Positions 7,681 to 16,284 of a DNA stretch of 64,000 nucleotides are shown here, one piece after another; within the stretch, counting starts at the first letter, position 1, and each line of letters begins with the position of its first letter. Below the pieces are notes generated by a model that was given only the letters and a program-made list of their open reading frames with translations, did no database searches and had not been told where the DNA came from. The DNA comes from Steroidobacteraceae bacterium (GTDB lineage: Bacteria; Pseudomonadota; Gammaproteobacteria; Steroidobacterales; Steroidobacteraceae), in assembly GCA_041395505.1 (NCBI GenBank), contig JAWLAG010000001.1, forward strand, positions 1,674,001 through 1,738,000. The letters are read 5' to 3'. The translations under genes were made by a program, and so were the position numbers.

Positions 7681-10344
7681 ATGAGCAATAGTACCGAGCC
7701 GGACGATCTCGATCCGGTAGAAACCGAAGAGTGGATCGAATCCATCGATTCCGTGCTCAAGGCGCATGGTCCCGCTCGTGCGCATTTTCTGCTCGAGCGT
7801 CTCATCGACCACGCACGGCGCTCGGGCACCTATCTGCCTTTCAAACCCAATACGGCCTACCTCAACACAGTCGCGGTCGGACAAGAGCCGGATTACCCCG
7901 GCAATCGCGCACTCGAGCGCAGGCTCGAAGCCTATCTGCGCTGGAACGCGATGGCCATGGTCGTGCAGGCCAACCGTATCTCCTCGGAATACGGCGGGCA
8001 CATTTCCACTTATGCCTCGGCGGCGACGTTGTACGAAGTGGGTTTCAACCATTTCTGGCGTGCGCCGAGTGCAAACCACCCGGGCGACATGATCTTCATC
8101 CAGGGCCATGCCGCTCCCGGAATCTATTCACGCGCTTATCTGGAAGGCCGATTGACCGAGGAGCAGCTGCGCCACTTCCGGCAGGAAGTCGATGGCGAGG
8201 GACTGTCTTCGTATCCGCACCCCTGGTTGATGCCGGGGTTCTGGCAATTTCCAACCGTCTCGATGGGCCTCGGTCCCATGATGGCGATTTTCCAGGCCCG
8301 ATTTCAGCGTTATCTCGAAAATCGCGGGCTCGTGCCGGCCTCGAATCGGCGCGTCTGGGCATTCCTCGGCGATGGCGAAATGGACGAACCCGAATCCATG
8401 GGTGCGTTGACGATGCCGGTGCGCGAGCAGCTCGACAACCTCATCTTCGTCATCAACTGCAACCTGCAGCGTCTCGACGGGCCGGTACGCGGCAATGGCA
8501 AGATCATCCAGGAGCTGGAAGCCGCATTTCTGGGTGCAGGCTGGAATGTGGTCAAGGTGCTATGGGGCTCGCGCTGGGACCCATTGCTCGCGCGCGACCA
8601 CCAGGGACTGCTGCGCCGGGTGATGGAAGACTGCGTCGACGGCGAATACCAGAATTTCAAGGCCAAGGGCGGGGCATACACTCGCGAACATTTCTTTGGC
8701 AAGTACCCCGAGCTCAAAGCCATGGTCGCCAACATGTCCGATGACGAGATCTGGCGACTCAATCGTGGCGGCCATGATGCGCGCAAGGTCTTCGCCGCCT
8801 ATAGCGCTGCGGTCAATCATCGTGGCCGACCGACGGTCATACTCGCCAAGACGGTCAAGGGGTTCGGACTCGGCAAGGCGGGTGAAGGCCAGATGGTCAC
8901 CCATCAGCAGAAGAAGCTGTCGGACGAGGACCTGCGGGCGTTTCGCGACCGATTCAACATTCCGGTGTCCGATGAGGACCTGACGCGCCTGCCGTTCTGC
9001 CGACCGGAGACCGGGAGCCCCGAGCTCATCTATCTGCAGGGGCGACGCAAGGCGCTGGGCGGATTCCTGCCGTCGCGGCTGTCGACCGTTGCGCCGCTCA
9101 CGGTGCCCGGTATCGAGGTATTCAAGGCCTTGCTCGAGGGAACGGGCGAGCGCGAGATCTCCACCACCATGGCCTTCGTGCGCCTGCTGACGACGCTCCT
9201 CAAGGACAAGAACATTGGCAGCCACATCGTGCCGATCGTGCCCGATGAGGCACGCACCTTCGGCATGGAAGGCCTGTTTCGGCAGATCGGGATCTATTCG
9301 GCGGTGGGTCAGTTGTATACGCCGCAGGATGCCGAACAGCTCATGTCCTACCGCGAGGACAAGAAAGGCCAGATGCTCGAAGAGGGCATCAACGAGGCCG
9401 GCGCCATGTGTTCGTGGACGGCGGCTGCAACGGCATACGCCAATCACGGCATCGCGATGGTGCCCTTCTTCATTTACTACTCGATGTTCGGCTTCCAGCG
9501 CATTGGTGATTTCATCTGGGCGGCGGCCGATATGCAGGCGAGGGGATTTCTGATGGGTGCGACGGCGGGTCGCACCACGCTCGCCGGCGAGGGCCTGCAG
9601 CACCAGGATGGCCACAGCCTTCTGCATGCGACTACCGTGCCCAATTGCCGCTCCTATGACCCGACGTTTGCCTATGAGCTGGTCGTCATCATCCACGACG
9701 GTTTGCGGCGCATGTACGTCGACGGAGAGAACGTCTTCTACTACATCGCGTGCATGAACGAGAACTACCCGATGCCTGCCATGCCCCCGGGAGTCGAGCA
9801 GGGGATCGTCCGCGGCATGTATCTGTATTCGATTGGCGGTCGCGGTCGGGTGAGGGTGAACCTGCTCGGCTCCGGAAGCATATTGCGCGAATGCATTGCC
9901 GCGGCCGAGATCCTCGAGAGGGATTTCGGCGTGCCGGCGGATGTTTTCTCGGTACCGAGCTTCTCGGAACTCACGCGCGAGGCGCGCGACTGCGATCGTC
10001 ACAACCTGCTGCATCCGGACGGTGCACGGCGGCAGTCCTATGTTGCGCAGATTCTTGGCGATCGCGAGGGACCGTTCATCGCGGCCACGGACTATGTCGC
10101 CGCGGTTCCCGAGCAGATTCGAAAATGGGTACCTGGCGCGTATCTGACTTTGGGAACGGACGGCTTCGGCCGCTCGGATACTCGCGCCGCACTCCGTCGT
10201 CACTTCGAAGTGGATCGCAACTTCATTGCGTATGCGGCACTCAGCGCATTGGCGGAGGAAGGCAAAGTCGACCAATCGACCGTGCTGCAGGCCGTGCGCG
10301 CGCTCGAAATCGATCCGACCAAGCGTGACCCGCGGCTTGCCTGA
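7681..10344 (+). CDS. aceE: Pyruvate dehydrogenase E1 component, homodimeric type
   Basis: AceE decarboxylates pyruvate using thiamine diphosphate and passes the acetyl group to the lipoyl arm of E2. The 887-residue protein matches homodimeric gammaproteobacterial E1. The thiamine-binding GDGEMDEPES motif is followed by NLIFVINCNLQRLDGPVRG, and E1 landmarks such as GHISTYAS, KTVKGFGLG and GEGLQHQDGHS are present. The ATG start gives a DLDPVETEEW N-terminus like other AceE proteins. It is the first gene of aceE-aceF-lpdA, with 24 bases to aceF. No pdhR-like regulator is present in the window. Confidence 0.98.
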   Translation: MSNSTEPDDLDPVETEEWIESIDSVLKAHGPARAHFLLERLIDHARRSGTYLPFKPNTAYLNTVAVGQEPDYPGNRALERRLEAYLRWNAMAMVVQANRISSEYGGHISTYASAATLYEVGFNHFWRAPSANHPGDMIFIQGHAAPGIYSRAYLEGRLTEEQLRHFRQEVDGEGLSSYPHPWLMPGFWQFPTVSMGLGPMMAIFQARFQRYLENRGLVPASNRRVWAFLGDGEMDEPESMGALTMPVREQLDNLIFVINCNLQRLDGPVRGNGKIIQELEAAFLGAGWNVVKVLWGSRWDPLLARDHQGLLRRVMEDCVDGEYQNFKAKGGAYTREHFFGKYPELKAMVANMSDDEIWRLNRGGHDARKVFAAYSAAVNHRGRPTVILAKTVKGFGLGKAGEGQMVTHQQKKLSDEDLRAFRDRFNIPVSDEDLTRLPFCRPETGSPELIYLQGRRKALGGFLPSRLSTVAPLTVPGIEVFKALLEGTGEREISTTMAFVRLLTTLLKDKNIGSHIVPIVPDEARTFGMEGLFRQIGIYSAVGQLYTPQDAEQLMSYREDKKGQMLEEGINEAGAMCSWTAAATAYANHGIAMVPFFIYYSMFGFQRIGDFIWAAADMQARGFLMGATAGRTTLAGEGLQHQDGHSLLHATTVPNCRSYDPTFAYELVVIIHDGLRRMYVDGENVFYYIACMNENYPMPAMPPGVEQGIVRGMYLYSIGGRGRVRVNLLGSGSILRECIAAAEILERDFGVPADVFSVPSFSELTREARDCDRHNLLHPDGARRQSYVAQILGDREGPFIAATDYVAAVPEQIRKWVPGAYLTLGTDGFGRSDTRAALRRHFEVDRNFIAYAALSALAEEGKVDQSTVLQAVRALEIDPTKRDPRLA

Positions 10345-10368
10345 TGCGCTCGACGCGGAGGGTCCGGC

Positions 10369-11700
10369 ATGAATAGCAGCGTCGAAATTCGCGTGCCCGA
10401 CCTTGGCAATTTCACGGATGTCGAAGTGATCGAGGTGCTGGTAACGGTCGGGGCCTCCGTGCAGGTCGATCAATCGCTGCTGACGCTGGAGACCGAGAAG
10501 GCGACCATGGACGTGCCGTCGAGTGCGGCGGGCACCGTGACGGAAGTTCTGGTCGGAGTCGGCAGCAAGGTCAATAGTGGCGACATCATCGCGCGTCTAG
10601 GCGGTGCAACGGCCACGCCGACTGCTACGCAGGTCTCGCCACCGGAAGGGCGGCCCGCACCAGCGCCGCCACCCGTCGCGGCCCCTGAGGCACCGTCACA
10701 GGCGCCGGCAAAGCCGGCGCCGCCACCGCCACAGGGCAGTGCTGCGGCGTCCGGATCGCAAGCGCGGCCATCGGTCGACTCGAGCCCGCCGCCCTTCCCA
10801 ACGGCGCATGCCAGTCCGTCCGTGCGCAAGTTCGCCCGGGAGCTGGGCGTCGATTTATCTACAGTTCACGGCAGCGGGGCCAAGGGCCGCATTACGCACG
10901 AGGATGTCAAGGGCCATGTCAAGGCGCAGCTTGCGGGCCGGTCCAGTGCACCGCAATCGGCGCTGCCGGCACTCCCTCAGGTCGACTTCGGTGCTTTCGG
11001 CGAAGTCGAGATCAAACCGCTCAACCGTGTGCAGAAGATTTCGGGGCCGCGGCTGCAGGCGGCATGGGTCAATATCCCGCACGTCACCCAATTCGACCAG
11101 GCCGACATCACCGACTTGGAAGCCCTGCGCGCGGAGTTGAAGGACAAGGCAGCAGCGCGGGGATTCAAGCTGACGCCGCTCGCGTTCATCATGCGCGCCT
11201 GCATCAAGGCGTTGCAGAAATTCCCCAAATTCAACAGCTCCCTCGATGGCGCTGGCAATCTGGTCTTCAAGAAATACCTGCACCTCGGCTTCGCAGCGGA
11301 TACGGAGCTCGGGCTGCTCGTCCCGGTCATCCATGACGCGGATCGCAAGGATATCTATGAATTGGCCGGCGCGCTTGCCGAGCTGTCGGCGGCTGCACGC
11401 GAGGGCAAGCTCAAGGCCGCACAAATGCAGGGTGGCTGCTTCACGATTTCCAGCCTCGGCGGGATAGGCGGGACCGCATTCACGCCCATCATCAACCCGC
11501 CGGAGGTTGCCATCCTCGGCGTATCGCGTGCCGAGCGCAAACCCGTCTGGGTCGACGACCGATTTGCTGCGCGGCTCATGTTGCCCCTTTCGCTGTCCTA
11601 TGATCACAGGGTAGTCGACGGCGCCGATGCCGCTCGATTTACCAGTTACCTGGCGGAGCTGTTGTCCCGTCCGCGTCAGCTGGTCGAGGCCGTGCCTTGA
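10369..11700 (+). CDS. aceF: Pyruvate dehydrogenase E2, dihydrolipoyl acetyltransferase (single lipoyl domain)
   Basis: E2 forms the core of the complex and transfers acetyl groups to CoA. The 443 residues hold one lipoyl domain (about 1-80, lipoyl lysine K44 in ETEKATMD), a long Ala/Pro linker (about 85-145), and a peripheral-subunit-binding domain beginning SPSVRKFARELGV. The catalytic domain ends with SYDHRVVDGADA, where H413 and D417 are the catalytic pair. E. coli AceF carries three lipoyl domains, so this one is short; the E3 gene next door supplies an extra lipoyl domain. The stop overlaps the lpdA start as TTGA. Confidence 0.97.
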   Translation: MNSSVEIRVPDLGNFTDVEVIEVLVTVGASVQVDQSLLTLETEKATMDVPSSAAGTVTEVLVGVGSKVNSGDIIARLGGATATPTATQVSPPEGRPAPAPPPVAAPEAPSQAPAKPAPPPPQGSAAASGSQARPSVDSSPPPFPTAHASPSVRKFARELGVDLSTVHGSGAKGRITHEDVKGHVKAQLAGRSSAPQSALPALPQVDFGAFGEVEIKPLNRVQKISGPRLQAAWVNIPHVTQFDQADITDLEALRAELKDKAAARGFKLTPLAFIMRACIKALQKFPKFNSSLDGAGNLVFKKYLHLGFAADTELGLLVPVIHDADRKDIYELAGALAELSAAAREGKLKAAQMQGGCFTISSLGGIGGTAFTPIINPPEVAILGVSRAERKPVWVDDRFAARLMLPLSLSYDHRVVDGADAARFTSYLAELLSRPRQLVEAVP

Positions 11701-13469
11701 GTGATGTCGAGCTGACCGTTCCGGATCTGGGCAATTTCACCGATGTCGCTGTGATCGAAGTGCACATCGGTCCTGGACAGCAAGTGGCGCAAGGCGACGC
11801 CTTGCTGACGCTCGAAACGGACAAGGCGACCATGGATGTGCCCGCCGCTCTGAGTGGGCGTATCGGCCATGTACGTGTCGCCGTCGGCGACAAGGTCTCC
11901 TCGGGCAGCGTGATCGCGACGCTCGCGGCCGTTCCTTCGGGCGTCGGTACGGCAGGCCAGGAGGCGCCGGCGTCCTCGCCCGCGCCCGGATCGCAGCTGG
12001 CTGCCAACAAGCCGGCTGCAGCGGCACCGCCCGACATACGCCCTGGCGGCAGCGCGGCAGACCGTGAGGTCGACCTGCTTGTCCTCGGTGGCGGACCGGG
12101 TGGCTATACGGCCGCCTTCCGCGCTGCAGATCTCGGACGCAAGGTTGTGTTGGTCGAGCGCGGCGCCAGCCTTGGCGGCGTGTGCCTCAATGTCGGTTGC
12201 ATCCCCTCCAAGGCGTTGCTGCACGCGGCGCGGGTCGTCGAAGAGGCGACCGGCATGGCGGCGCACGGTATCGAATTCACTGCCCCACGGATCGACCTGC
12301 CGCGCCTTGCGGACTGGAAGAACAACGTGGTGCGCAAGTTGACCCATGGGCTGGCCATGCTCGCCAAGCAGCGCAAGGTCGAGGTGCTCACCGGCAGCGG
12401 CCGGTTCGTTGCACCGGATATTCTGGCGGTGGCGCAGTCGGGCACGCTCGAACGGCTCCGGTTCCGGCACTGCATCATTGCCGCCGGGTCCGAGCCCAGC
12501 CGCATGCCCGGCCTGCCCGATGACCCGCGCATCATGGATTCGACCGCGGCGCTAGAGCTCACGGCAATTCCGGCCCGATTGCTGGTAGTCGGCGGTGGCA
12601 TCATCGGCCTGGAGATGGCCTGCGTGTACGACGGACTGGGTGCCAAAGTCACGGTCGTCGAGCTCACCGATCAACTCATGCCAGGCTGCGATCCGGATCT
12701 GGTACGCCCGCTCGAGAAACGCCTCAAGGCGCGCTACGCAGGCATACACCTGAAGACTCGCCTGCAGGGAGTCGCAGCCGGCCCCGAGGACCTGCGCGTG
12801 ACGCTCGCCGATGCAAATGGCGAGCGGACGATGGCATTCGACAGGGTGCTCATCGCCGTCGGTCGTCGACCGCTGGCGAGGGCGTTGGCACTTGATGCGG
12901 CGGGCGTCGCGGTCGATGAGCGCGGATTCATACCGGTCGATCGGCAGATGCGTACCAATGTGAGCGGCATCTTTGCAATCGGGGATATCGTTGGCCAACC
13001 GATGCTGGCGCACAAGGCAACCCACGAGGGCAAGGTGGCGGCCGAGGTTGCCTGCGGCGAGCGCAGTTCATTCGATGCCCGTGTCATCCCGTCCGTCGCT
13101 TATACGGACCCGGAAATCGCCTGGGTTGGATTGACCGAGACGGCGGCGCGAGAACAGGGCCTGGCCGTCGAGAAATCGCTTTTTCCGTGGGCCGCGAGTG
13201 GGCGCGCACTGGCGAGCGGCCGGGACGATGGATTCACCAAACTGATTGTCGACCCGACGACACGCAGGGTGCTGGGCGGCGGTATCGTCGGGATCAACGC
13301 CGGTGAGTTGATCGGCGAAATTGCCCTGGCGATAGAAATGGGCGCCGACGCCGCCGACATCGGCCTGACCATACACCCGCATCCGACACTCTCCGAGACA
13401 ATCGCCATGGCGGCAGAGGCGGCCGAAGGTACGTTGACCGATCTGTACCAGCCCAAACGGCGAAGCTAG
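11697..13469 (+). CDS. lpdA: Dihydrolipoyl dehydrogenase (E3) with N-terminal lipoyl domain
   Basis: E3 reoxidizes dihydrolipoamide with NAD+. Residues 1-80 form a lipoyl domain (ETDKATMD, K43), followed by an Ala/Pro linker to about residue 120. A full flavoprotein disulfide reductase follows: FAD site LGGGPGGYTA, redox disulfide C163/C168 in GGVCLNVGCIPSK, NAD site VVGGGIIGLE, second FAD motif IFAIGDI, and a C-terminal HPHPTLSE bearing the catalytic His. At 590 residues it is about 110 longer than a plain E3 because of the lipoyl domain. It starts at TTG 11697, overlapping the aceF stop. Its TAG stop is read on the opposite strand as the stop of the hvfC-like gene (shared CTAG). Confidence 0.97.
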   Translation: MSDVELTVPDLGNFTDVAVIEVHIGPGQQVAQGDALLTLETDKATMDVPAALSGRIGHVRVAVGDKVSSGSVIATLAAVPSGVGTAGQEAPASSPAPGSQLAANKPAAAAPPDIRPGGSAADREVDLLVLGGGPGGYTAAFRAADLGRKVVLVERGASLGGVCLNVGCIPSKALLHAARVVEEATGMAAHGIEFTAPRIDLPRLADWKNNVVRKLTHGLAMLAKQRKVEVLTGSGRFVAPDILAVAQSGTLERLRFRHCIIAAGSEPSRMPGLPDDPRIMDSTAALELTAIPARLLVVGGGIIGLEMACVYDGLGAKVTVVELTDQLMPGCDPDLVRPLEKRLKARYAGIHLKTRLQGVAAGPEDLRVTLADANGERTMAFDRVLIAVGRRPLARALALDAAGVAVDERGFIPVDRQMRTNVSGIFAIGDIVGQPMLAHKATHEGKVAAEVACGERSSFDARVIPSVAYTDPEIAWVGLTETAAREQGLAVEKSLFPWAASGRALASGRDDGFTKLIVDPTTRRVLGGGIVGINAGELIGEIALAIEMGADAADIGLTIHPHPTLSETIAMAAEAAEGTLTDLYQPKRRS

Positions 13470-14218
13470 CAGCGCACTGAGCCAAGCAGGACGCCAAGCT
13501 TGCGCAGATCCTCCAGCATGTCGCGCGCGGCGATCACGACGTCCGGCTGCGCCGATCCCAGCTCATTGGCGAGGGTGTCGATCGCCTCGCGGCCGGTAAG
13601 TGACGGGTTCTCCTGCAGGATTTCCAATAAGCGTGCGGTCGCGACGCCCAGGTTCATGAAATGTACGTCGTCGTTGCGGTCGCGCCAGGCCAGGATACAG
13701 GTGCGTTCGGAGGGCGCGATGGCCGGCTGGAAATCGGGCGCGAGACGGTGCACGGGCCAGAGGTAAGCGGCAACGTCGACAAGCGGAGCCAGCACCGGGC
13801 GGCCGTCGATCAGGTCTCCCAGCGGGTCGGCTTGCGGCCATGCCGGATCGGCTGCAACGGTCAGCGCGAGCTCGATCCATTCGTGTCGCGCGAGTTCGGC
13901 GATGAACGCAGGTTCCCCGGCGCGCGCCGGGCGACTTTGTAACCAGTCGACGAACTCGCCTGGCAATTCCAGGAAGTAAGGTGTTTTCGCATGGTGCTGT
14001 GCGTAGAATTCGCGCACCAGCGTACTCCACCGTTCCCGGCCGAGAATCTTCTGCAGGACCGGAAAACTGCCCGACAGCAGGCTGTTCACATTGTTGATGA
14101 ACAGTTCGCGGTACACCGCGAGCCGCCGCTCGGGAATACCCGGGAGAGGTGTCTGGTTGTCTGGGTCGCGCAGATGGGCCGCAAAACGCCGTTGCAATTG
14201 CGCGAGGCCGCCGCTCAA
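13466..14218 (-). CDS. hvfC: HvfC/BufC-type DUF2063 RiPP accessory protein
   Basis: This 250-residue protein has the DUF2063 N-terminal signature (LQRRFAAHLRD, RRLAVYRELFINNV, SLLSGSFPVLQKILG) and the paired C-terminal region. In known systems it is the partner of DUF692 iron oxidases, proposed to bind the precursor leader and present the core peptide for modification. It overlaps the hvfB stop by 4 bases (ATGA), so the pair is coupled. No signal peptide or membrane helix is seen. No precursor gene lies beside it. The family assignment is strong; the role in this organism is inference. Confidence 0.88.
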   Translation of the reverse strand: MSGGLAQLQRRFAAHLRDPDNQTPLPGIPERRLAVYRELFINNVNSLLSGSFPVLQKILGRERWSTLVREFYAQHHAKTPYFLELPGEFVDWLQSRPARAGEPAFIAELARHEWIELALTVAADPAWPQADPLGDLIDGRPVLAPLVDVAAYLWPVHRLAPDFQPAIAPSERTCILAWRDRNDDVHFMNLGVATARLLEILQENPSLTGREAIDTLANELGSAQPDVVIAARDMLEDLRKLGVLLGSVRC

Positions 14219-15066
14219 GCAGCGCTCCTGCGGCGCGACTGTGCCGAACGTTGGAGGCCGCGAACCCTCGCTACCTCGCCGAGCAATTCATCGACAGGCG
14301 GAAAGTTGAAATCACGTTCGAGCAAGGTCGGTACGGGCCCGAAACGGTGGTAGGCCTCGGCAAGCAACTCCCAGACATCGTGGCATACGGCCGTGCCGTG
14401 GGTGTCGACGCGCAGATCTTCGGCCTCGACATAGTGTCCGGCGACGTGGAAGTAAACCAGCCGCTGCGCCGGAATCCTCGCCAGGAATTCACTCGGGTCG
14501 TAACGGTGATTGATGCTGTTGACGAAAATATTGTTGATATCGAGCATGAGGCGGCAGTCGGCTTCCTCGAGCACTGCGTTCAGGAAATCGATCTCGCTCA
14601 TGCCCGGCGCCGGAGCCGCGTAATAGGACACGTTTTCGATTGCCATCGGCTCGCCGATGATTTCGCTCACGCGTCGTATGCGCCTGCTCACGTGCCGTAC
14701 GGCCTCGTCCGTGAATGGCAACGGCATCAGGTCGTACAGGTGGCCATCATCACTGCAATACGACAGATGTTCCGAGTAGCAGCGCACTGCATGTGCGCGC
14801 ATGAAATCGCGAATGTCGAGCAGGAGTTTCTCATCGAGCGGTTCTGGTCCGCCCAGGGACAGCGACAGTCCATGGCAAACGAACGGGTAACGTTCGGTGA
14901 ACGAACGCAATTGTCGACCCAGGCGTCCGCCTACGCCGATCCAGTTCTCAGGCGCAATCTCGAAAAAATCGACCCGGCCCGGCGCGTTCGCGGTGAGGTC
15001 GGCCATGAGCGGCCGACGCAGACCGAGGCCCGCGCCGCTAACGGGATATTGAGTTGCGAGGCTCAT
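14215..15066 (-). CDS. hvfB: HvfB/BufB-type DUF692 multinuclear iron oxidase (MNIO)
   Basis: This 283-residue DUF692 (UPF0276) protein has a TIM-barrel-type fold expected to hold two or three irons. MNIO enzymes modify cysteine or other residues in ribosomal peptides, as MbnB does for methanobactin. Likely metal-site segments are FFEIAPENW, VCHGLSLSLG, YSEHLSYCSD, MAIENVSYY, LMLDINNIFVNSINH, YFHVAGH, VDTHGTAV and LLERDFNFP. The sequence is closer to the Haemophilus HvfB type than to the Caulobacter BufB type. It lies 27 bases after nth on the same strand and overlaps hvfC. That gap is too short for a precursor gene. Confidence 0.9.
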   Translation of the reverse strand: MSLATQYPVSGAGLGLRRPLMADLTANAPGRVDFFEIAPENWIGVGGRLGRQLRSFTERYPFVCHGLSLSLGGPEPLDEKLLLDIRDFMRAHAVRCYSEHLSYCSDDGHLYDLMPLPFTDEAVRHVSRRIRRVSEIIGEPMAIENVSYYAAPAPGMSEIDFLNAVLEEADCRLMLDINNIFVNSINHRYDPSEFLARIPAQRLVYFHVAGHYVEAEDLRVDTHGTAVCHDVWELLAEAYHRFGPVPTLLERDFNFPPVDELLGEVARVRGLQRSAQSRRRSAA

Positions 15067-15093
15067 AAGAACTTGACCCGTGATTTTACCGCT

Positions 15094-15738
15094 TTATTGC
15101 GCGGCTTTGGCCGACTTCATTTCGTACTCGCACCAACGACGGATTACGCAACTCGCGCAGCGCGGATTGCGCGCAAGGCAGGTGTAGCGACCGTGCAGGA
15201 TCAGCCAATGGTGGGCATTCTTCCGAAATTCCAGTGGTACGGCGGACAACAGCGCTTTTTCGACGGCAAGCGGAGTTTTTCCTGGCGCGAGCCCGGTCCG
15301 GTTCGCCACCCGGAAGATATGCGTGTCGACAGCAATCGTAGGTTCACCGAACGCGGTGTTGAGGATCACATTGGCGGTCTTGCGACCGACACCCGGTAGT
15401 GCCTGCAGGGCTGCGCGGTCGCGCGGCACGCTGCCGCCGTGATCGCGCAGCAGGATCTCGCAGGTCGCCATGATGTGCCTCGCCTTGGAGTTGTATAGGC
15501 CGATACTGCGGATGTATCCGCGAAGTCCGGCGATGCCAAGTGCAAGTATTTTCTCCGGTGTATTGGCGGCTCTGAAGAGCGCGGCCGTAGCGGCGTTGAC
15601 GCTCCTGTCGGTCGCCTGGGCCGAGAGGATGACTGCGACCAGCAATTCGAAGGGACTTGCATAGTTCAACTCCGTGCGCGGCTCGGGACGTTCCGCCTGC
15701 AATGCCAGGAACAGCTTGCGGCGTGCCGCGGGTGTCAT
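15094..15738 (-). CDS. nth: Endonuclease III (DNA glycosylase/AP lyase)
   Basis: Nth removes oxidized pyrimidines and cleaves the abasic strand in base excision repair. The helix-hairpin-helix LPGVGRKTAN contains the catalytic lysine, and VDTHIFRVANR contains the catalytic aspartate. A C-terminal [4Fe-4S] loop follows the CX6CX2CX5C spacing (CLARNPRCASCVIRRWC). The length of 214 residues is normal. Its ATG overlaps the rsxB-like stop as ATGA. In E. coli nth is last in the rsxABCDGE-nth operon; here only an rsxB-like gene precedes it. Confidence 0.97.
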   Translation of the reverse strand: MTPAARRKLFLALQAERPEPRTELNYASPFELLVAVILSAQATDRSVNAATAALFRAANTPEKILALGIAGLRGYIRSIGLYNSKARHIMATCEILLRDHGGSVPRDRAALQALPGVGRKTANVILNTAFGEPTIAVDTHIFRVANRTGLAPGKTPLAVEKALLSAVPLEFRKNAHHWLILHGRYTCLARNPRCASCVIRRWCEYEMKSAKAAQ

Positions 15739-16277
15739 GAACCGCTTGGCCCAGGCGCCTGGTGCTTTCTTTGCTCGAGGAGCGCAGCCCGTTCACTCCC
15801 GCGCTGCTCCATGCGCCGCGTGCGGGCGCGGTAGCGCTGCCGATTGTCGTCCGGCGAAGGCACGGGTGAGGAGACCGGTCGCGGTTGCATCGAAATACAG
15901 TCGACCGGACAAGCCGCTATGCACAATTCGCAGCCCGTGCAGAGTGTCGCCACGACATCATGCATATAGCGAGCGGCGCCGACGATCGCGTCCGTGGGGC
16001 AGGGTGGCAGGCAGCGGGCGCAGCCAATGCACCGCTCAGGGTCGATAACGGCGACGATTTCCCGTGGATAGCTCCCGCACGAATCATCGAGCGCAACGAG
16101 TTCCCTGCCGAGCAACACAGCCAGGCTCGCAATGGTGCTGGTCCCGCCCGGCGGACAACGATTGATTGGCGCATCGTCGCGGGCGATGGCTTGTGCGTAT
16201 GCGCGACAGTCCGGGTAGTCGCAGCGTTGGCACTGGGTTTGCGGGAGCAGCGCGTCGATGCGATCGGCGAGTGCCAC
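15735..16277 (-). CDS. RsxB/RnfB-like ferredoxin subunit (orphan, soluble form)
   Basis: This 180-residue protein holds an N-terminal cysteine cluster domain (CQRCDYPDC and a later RCPPGG), as in RnfB/RsxB, then two [4Fe-4S] ferredoxin motifs (CIGCARCLPPC...CP and CTGCELCIAACPVDC). The tail is Arg/Gln-rich. The N-terminal membrane helix of classical RnfB is missing, and none of rsxA, C, D, G or E is in the window. It starts at GTG 16277. It sits between metG (7-base gap) and nth (4-base overlap). It could supply electrons to another oxidoreductase or help maintain Fe-S proteins such as Nth; that is inference. Confidence 0.85.
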   Translation of the reverse strand: MALADRIDALLPQTQCQRCDYPDCRAYAQAIARDDAPINRCPPGGTSTIASLAVLLGRELVALDDSCGSYPREIVAVIDPERCIGCARCLPPCPTDAIVGAARYMHDVVATLCTGCELCIAACPVDCISMQPRPVSSPVPSPDDNRQRYRARTRRMEQRGSERAALLEQRKHQAPGPSGS

Positions 16278-16284
16278 GGTCGTG

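Noticed and set aside
7519..8109. N-terminal extension of the M17 peptidase
   Set aside because: The upstream part is antisense to aceE and has no family similarity, and the leader in the gap is needed for aceE.
8560..10473. 637-codon open frame on the minus strand
   Set aside because: It is antisense to aceE, which has a complete family match across the same region. High GC yields long shadow frames, and it has no recognizable motif.
14149..15399. 416-codon open frame on the plus strand
   Set aside because: It is antisense to hvfB, hvfC and nth, whose motifs are unambiguous. I also considered it as a missing RiPP precursor, but it is far too long and has no signal peptide.
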